This document shows positions 60,771 through 64,000 of a stretch of 64,000 nucleotides of DNA, piece after piece. The stretch comes from Leucocoprinus leucothites (taxonomy: Eukaryota; Basidiomycota; Agaricomycetes; Agaricales; Agaricaceae), in the NCBI GenBank assembly GCA_013368445.1, contig JAACJO010000015.1, positions 62,001-126,000 of the forward strand. Direction: 5' to 3'. The notes under the pieces were generated by a model. It saw only the letters and a program-made list of their open reading frames with translations. It was not told where the DNA came from and ran no database searches. The position numbers and the translations under genes are program-made. Within the stretch, counting starts at the first letter, position 1. The number at the start of each line of letters is the position of its first letter.

Positions 60771-62460
60771 ATGGCGCCGTCCGCATTGCCAGGCAATTCT
60801 GCGCTCATGTAGCTCTAAATTTGCTTTATGTGCATTTCTGGTTGTACTGACATTGCGAAACTTCAATAGTCTGGGGCCGCCGGTGAGTATCTTTTAAAAT
60901 ACTTAACGCTGACGCTCCTAAATGCTTTGCTTGATAGATAGTTGGAATTGTTCTCAACTGGTTCTTCTATGGCATCTTGGTGATGCAGTATTGTGCGTCT
61001 CACACCATATCCCTGATAATTCTCGCTCCCTTATATCTACACCAGTTATGTATCTCAACAACGAGAATAAAGATAAAAAGTGGCTACGGATAGCAGGTAC
61101 GTCGAGATCTACGGTCTATTTTCTATGAATTTCACTCAGACTGTTTCTCAGTCCATTTCATATTCTTGCTTGATACTATACAGAGCATCATGGCCATGGA
61201 CGATGTCTTCTTTTGGTATGTTTACAACTTCAACGATATACTTTCGTTGTTCAAGTTCAACATCGCAACTATCGATGGACCTTTGTTGGATGCCCTTATC
61301 ATGTTCACGGTGCAACTTGTGTATTGTTGGAGGGTGTGGGTACTAGGGAGGTGGAGGATCGTACCCATATGTGCTGCCTTTGTAAGTGCTCTTGAAGGTT
61401 AGTTATATGGACAGTTGGGTTGATCCAGATAGCTCTCGCTGGTTGCGTGTGGCTGCGGAATGTTTATCGGAATCAACGTAAGCTTCTCTTCTCTACATTA
61501 TCACCCTTGTGCCAACAAAACACAGGATATAATCGTAGATCTAGCGACTGCTAAACGACTCAGGCCTGTGGAAGAGGTACGTTATCCCAATCTGTTGAAA
61601 TGAGCGTGAACCTCACGGAATTCTAGACCTGGCTATTAGCGAGTGCCGTTACTGATGTCACGATTGCCTGCTCTATGGGCTATCTAGTATGTGATGCTGA
61701 TATTATTCATCTGAGCTTCGTCAAACTTGTGTTGTTCCCACAGCTCATGAAATATCGAAAAGAGAAAACAAGCAAGAGTACAATGGCCCTTGTTAGACGA
61801 CTTCTGTTGTTAACTTTGGAAACGAACGCGGTTACCGGTGAGCAGAATGATGGTTATTGTCATCGAAGATATTAACTCTTATCTTTACTCAGCCGCAATG
61901 GCGATAGCGCTTGTCACGGTTTTCTTTATCCCATCAATCAGAGAACCCGTGAGGCTTCCTCTTTCATGTATATCATTTAAATTTGCTGAAAGGATCTCCA
62001 CTCGCAGAATGCCAATATATACGAGGCCCTGTATGTCTTTGATCTCAGTGATTAAGAGAATTTTTTGCTTATTCGTTTACTTTACAGCGGCTATACTATC
62101 GGTAAACTGTATGTCTACTATTGCGCCGAGAAACTTACAGTCACTTATCATCATTTTGTTTATAGCTACAGCAATTGTTTCATGGTGCTCCTTAATCAGC
62201 GGATCTATTACCATACATCCGAAACAATCGTTGAGGGGACTCAAACTTCATTTGGCTTTGCGAATCGCCGGAGTACAGATAATCGCAATGCGTCCGCCAA
62301 CCAAAATCAAACAGCAGGAACAGTTTCCGTGATACAATTCTCAGAGACAAGGACGGATGCTGAAAGTGGCGGAACGGAAATGGGTGGCATCCTTGAAACC
62401 AAAGGCAACTTGAAGCCTGTGGGCTCACGAGAGTTTGGAGGAGAAACGACCATTGTTTGA
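60771..62460 (+). CDS. DUF6534 seven-helix membrane protein, array copy H
   Basis: ATG at 60771 (MAPSALPGNSALM). Exons: LGPP, IVGIVLNWFFYGILVMQY, VMYLNNENKDKKWLRIA, HFIFLLDTIQSIMAMDD, FTVQLVYCWRVWVLGRWR, LSLVACGCGMFIGIN, DIIVDLATAKRLRPVEE, TWLLASAVTDVTIACSM, RRLLLLTLETNAVT, AMAIALVTVFFIPSI, NANIYEAL, GYTIGKL and YSNCFMVLLNQRIYYHT. The exon-6 acceptor needed care: only CAGATAG|CTCTCG gives the family sequence. The tail has VSVIQFSETRTDAE and ends EFGGETTIV. Copy C is the closest relative (WVLGRWR). This is the last copy in the window. Function unknown. Confidence 0.85.
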
Positions 62461-64000
62461 GTAAATACCTCGTTCAGTCAGGACCTGGAAGTGGCTTTTC
62501 GACTTGTCTGTCTGCTTCTACTACTATTTTTTGTGTTACATAGCTATATTGGAAAGAAGAAATCTCGTCGCAGACCCCGGTCCATCGTAAAGGGTTTACC
62601 TCCTCAGAAGTTGGAGCTACCTGATTCACAATGAACAGTTGAAAGAGCTCTTGGCAATGACAGCAAGAATCCCGGAAAGCGCACGGTTCGTTAACCTCCT
62701 TTTTTGTTTTTTTTTGCGCGAGTCAAGTGGCCAGACCGCCAGAGTACACATTCATGTCGTTATATCCTGTACTCACATAGTCGAGCCAGCCATCCACAGC
62801 GTTCAAGCCACCATTCTCCCTCAGTAATGAGCGCTCAGATCCGAGTCTCTGTGCCTTAATACACCCTCGTACCTTCAACGATAATTTCAGGGGACATTCG
62901 AAAGCCTTGTTTGAGTTTCGCAATGTGAACTGTATACCACTCCCGAGCTTGATAGATCGTTCTTTTTGAGAACGTGGACGATGAAATGAATAGAAGCGGT
63001 GTATCAAAGGTGTTCCTGGTAAAACACCACCTTGATTGCTTTAGTTAGTATTGACGTGTGATTGGGCATTGCAATGCACTCACCGGTGGATTTTGCCAGG
63101 CGGTGTTTAGCCAGTCACGGTGTCAGTATCAATGAAGTTGAAGGAACTTAGGTCACAATCATAATATATCCCGTACTTCCCGATTGGTTCCCCCGTAGTG
63201 GAATACCACAGCTGCTTCAGGAAATACCTAACAGAATTTCAAAAAGCAAGGGCCACCCATGAGAGCAACATAGGGAACGTCAACCTTGTCTGAGGTTGAT
63301 AGCAGACCGCTCTCGTCAGTTCGGCTCTTTCACCCTCCAAGAAACCAATTCCCACTGTATTCGAGCGCGGGTCCACGTCATTGTATGTTTAGTTGAAGGT
63401 GCTGGATATAATGCTAGTTGCTTCGGGCTTCTTGCTGTTCCAAGCCATAACACAATCTAGAAAAGAGTGGAAGCAGCGGGGTCCGCCTGTCGGGTCGCTA
63501 AGAAGTTGCCTGACACTGCGAAAATGATCTCGGGGAGTGCATCCCAACGTGGACTGATCTACTCAGGACGTTGTTTGAGGGTAGTGGGTCAGATAATATC
63601 AATGAACATTATCTGGGGACCGTAAGGCTTGATTACAGGAGGCTGTGGTGATCTCAGCACTGCGAGTCTGCCGAATATTCATTGCACCTACCTATCGCCA
63701 AAGAAAAATAACGAGCTCCCCTGCAATTTAATACAGTACCGTAAATGTGCTCCTTCACCTCGGTTTTGTGTACAAAAGCCTCAAAAGCCCAGCTGTTTTC
63801 AGAATCCCAGGAGATTGTTTTTCGGGGAGTCGGTTTCCCCTTAGCTGGAGTTCGGTGATAGCAATGAAGGGAAAGAGGAAGAAGCTAAATGGAGAGATGG
63901 AAACGATACACGGGCAGTAGCTATATGGCGATCACTGGTTTTAGGATGCTCTCGAGTCTCGAGAGCTCCGAACCCGGGTTTCCGTTATCTCCGTTCTGTC
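62461..64000. other. 3' flank of the array, no gene seen
   Basis: Short frames only (for example 62723-63007 minus and 63629-63844 plus), none with a known motif. A T9 run lies at 62706-62714. The array may continue beyond the right edge. Confidence 0.4.

Noticed and set aside
61440..61480. Apparent frameshift in exon 6 of array copy H
   Set aside because: Choosing the acceptor CAGATAG|CTCTCG instead of an earlier AG gives the family sequence LSLVACGCGMFIGIN with no shift.

Overview
This window is nuclear DNA of a filamentous fungus, most likely a mushroom-forming basidiomycete (Agaricomycetes). The genes are split by many introns of about 45-65 bases with GT-AG borders. Coding density is moderate, there are no operons, and the protein families are typical of that class: DUF6534 membrane proteins, basidiomycete-type P450s, and Ser/Pro-rich cytoskeletal proteins.

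Region 1 (1-18.6 kb) is ordinary housekeeping and conserved fungal sequence. In order it holds the 3' end of a membrane-protein gene, an AlkB-like 2-oxoglutarate dioxygenase, a 1294-residue membrane protein with a long disordered tail, an alpha/beta hydrolase, a secreted M28 aminopeptidase, a SUMO gene, and a 1417-residue BAR/IMD-like scaffold protein. I rebuilt the splice structures by hand and they close in frame. The exception is SUMO, which has one extra base in an A4 run.

Region 2 (18.6-24.8 kb) is decaying DNA. It holds a truncated, frameshifted zeta-COP copy on the minus strand and a broken MFS transporter on the plus strand. Region 3 (24.8-28.9 kb) has an intact GABA/amino-acid permease with many introns, and DPH3 (KTI11), the diphthamide and tRNA-modification electron carrier.

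Region 4 (29.4-62.5 kb) is the notable part. Eight intact paralogous genes for seven-helix-type membrane proteins (DUF6534 family) lie at 29.6, 34.6, 41.4, 44.8, 49.8, 52.3, 56.5 and 60.8 kb, all with the same 13-exon plan. Two closely related cytochrome P450 genes (31.7-33.8 and 38.2-40.3 kb) sit among the first three. Most array genes share an upstream element around AATAATACCTCGCCTGAGA, 150-220 bases before the ATG, and their divergent tails share an I-R-F-x-E-x-R-T motif. Genes B and D with their promoters form a large inverted duplication. A 430-base element bounded by about 48-base inverted repeats lies between D and E. The co-located receptor-like proteins and P450s could be a fast-evolving sensing, membrane or metabolite locus. 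That is inference: the function of DUF6534 proteins is not known.

No rRNA, tRNA or CRISPR array was recognised. Exon borders come from reading splice signals and conserved protein sequence and have not been checked against transcripts.
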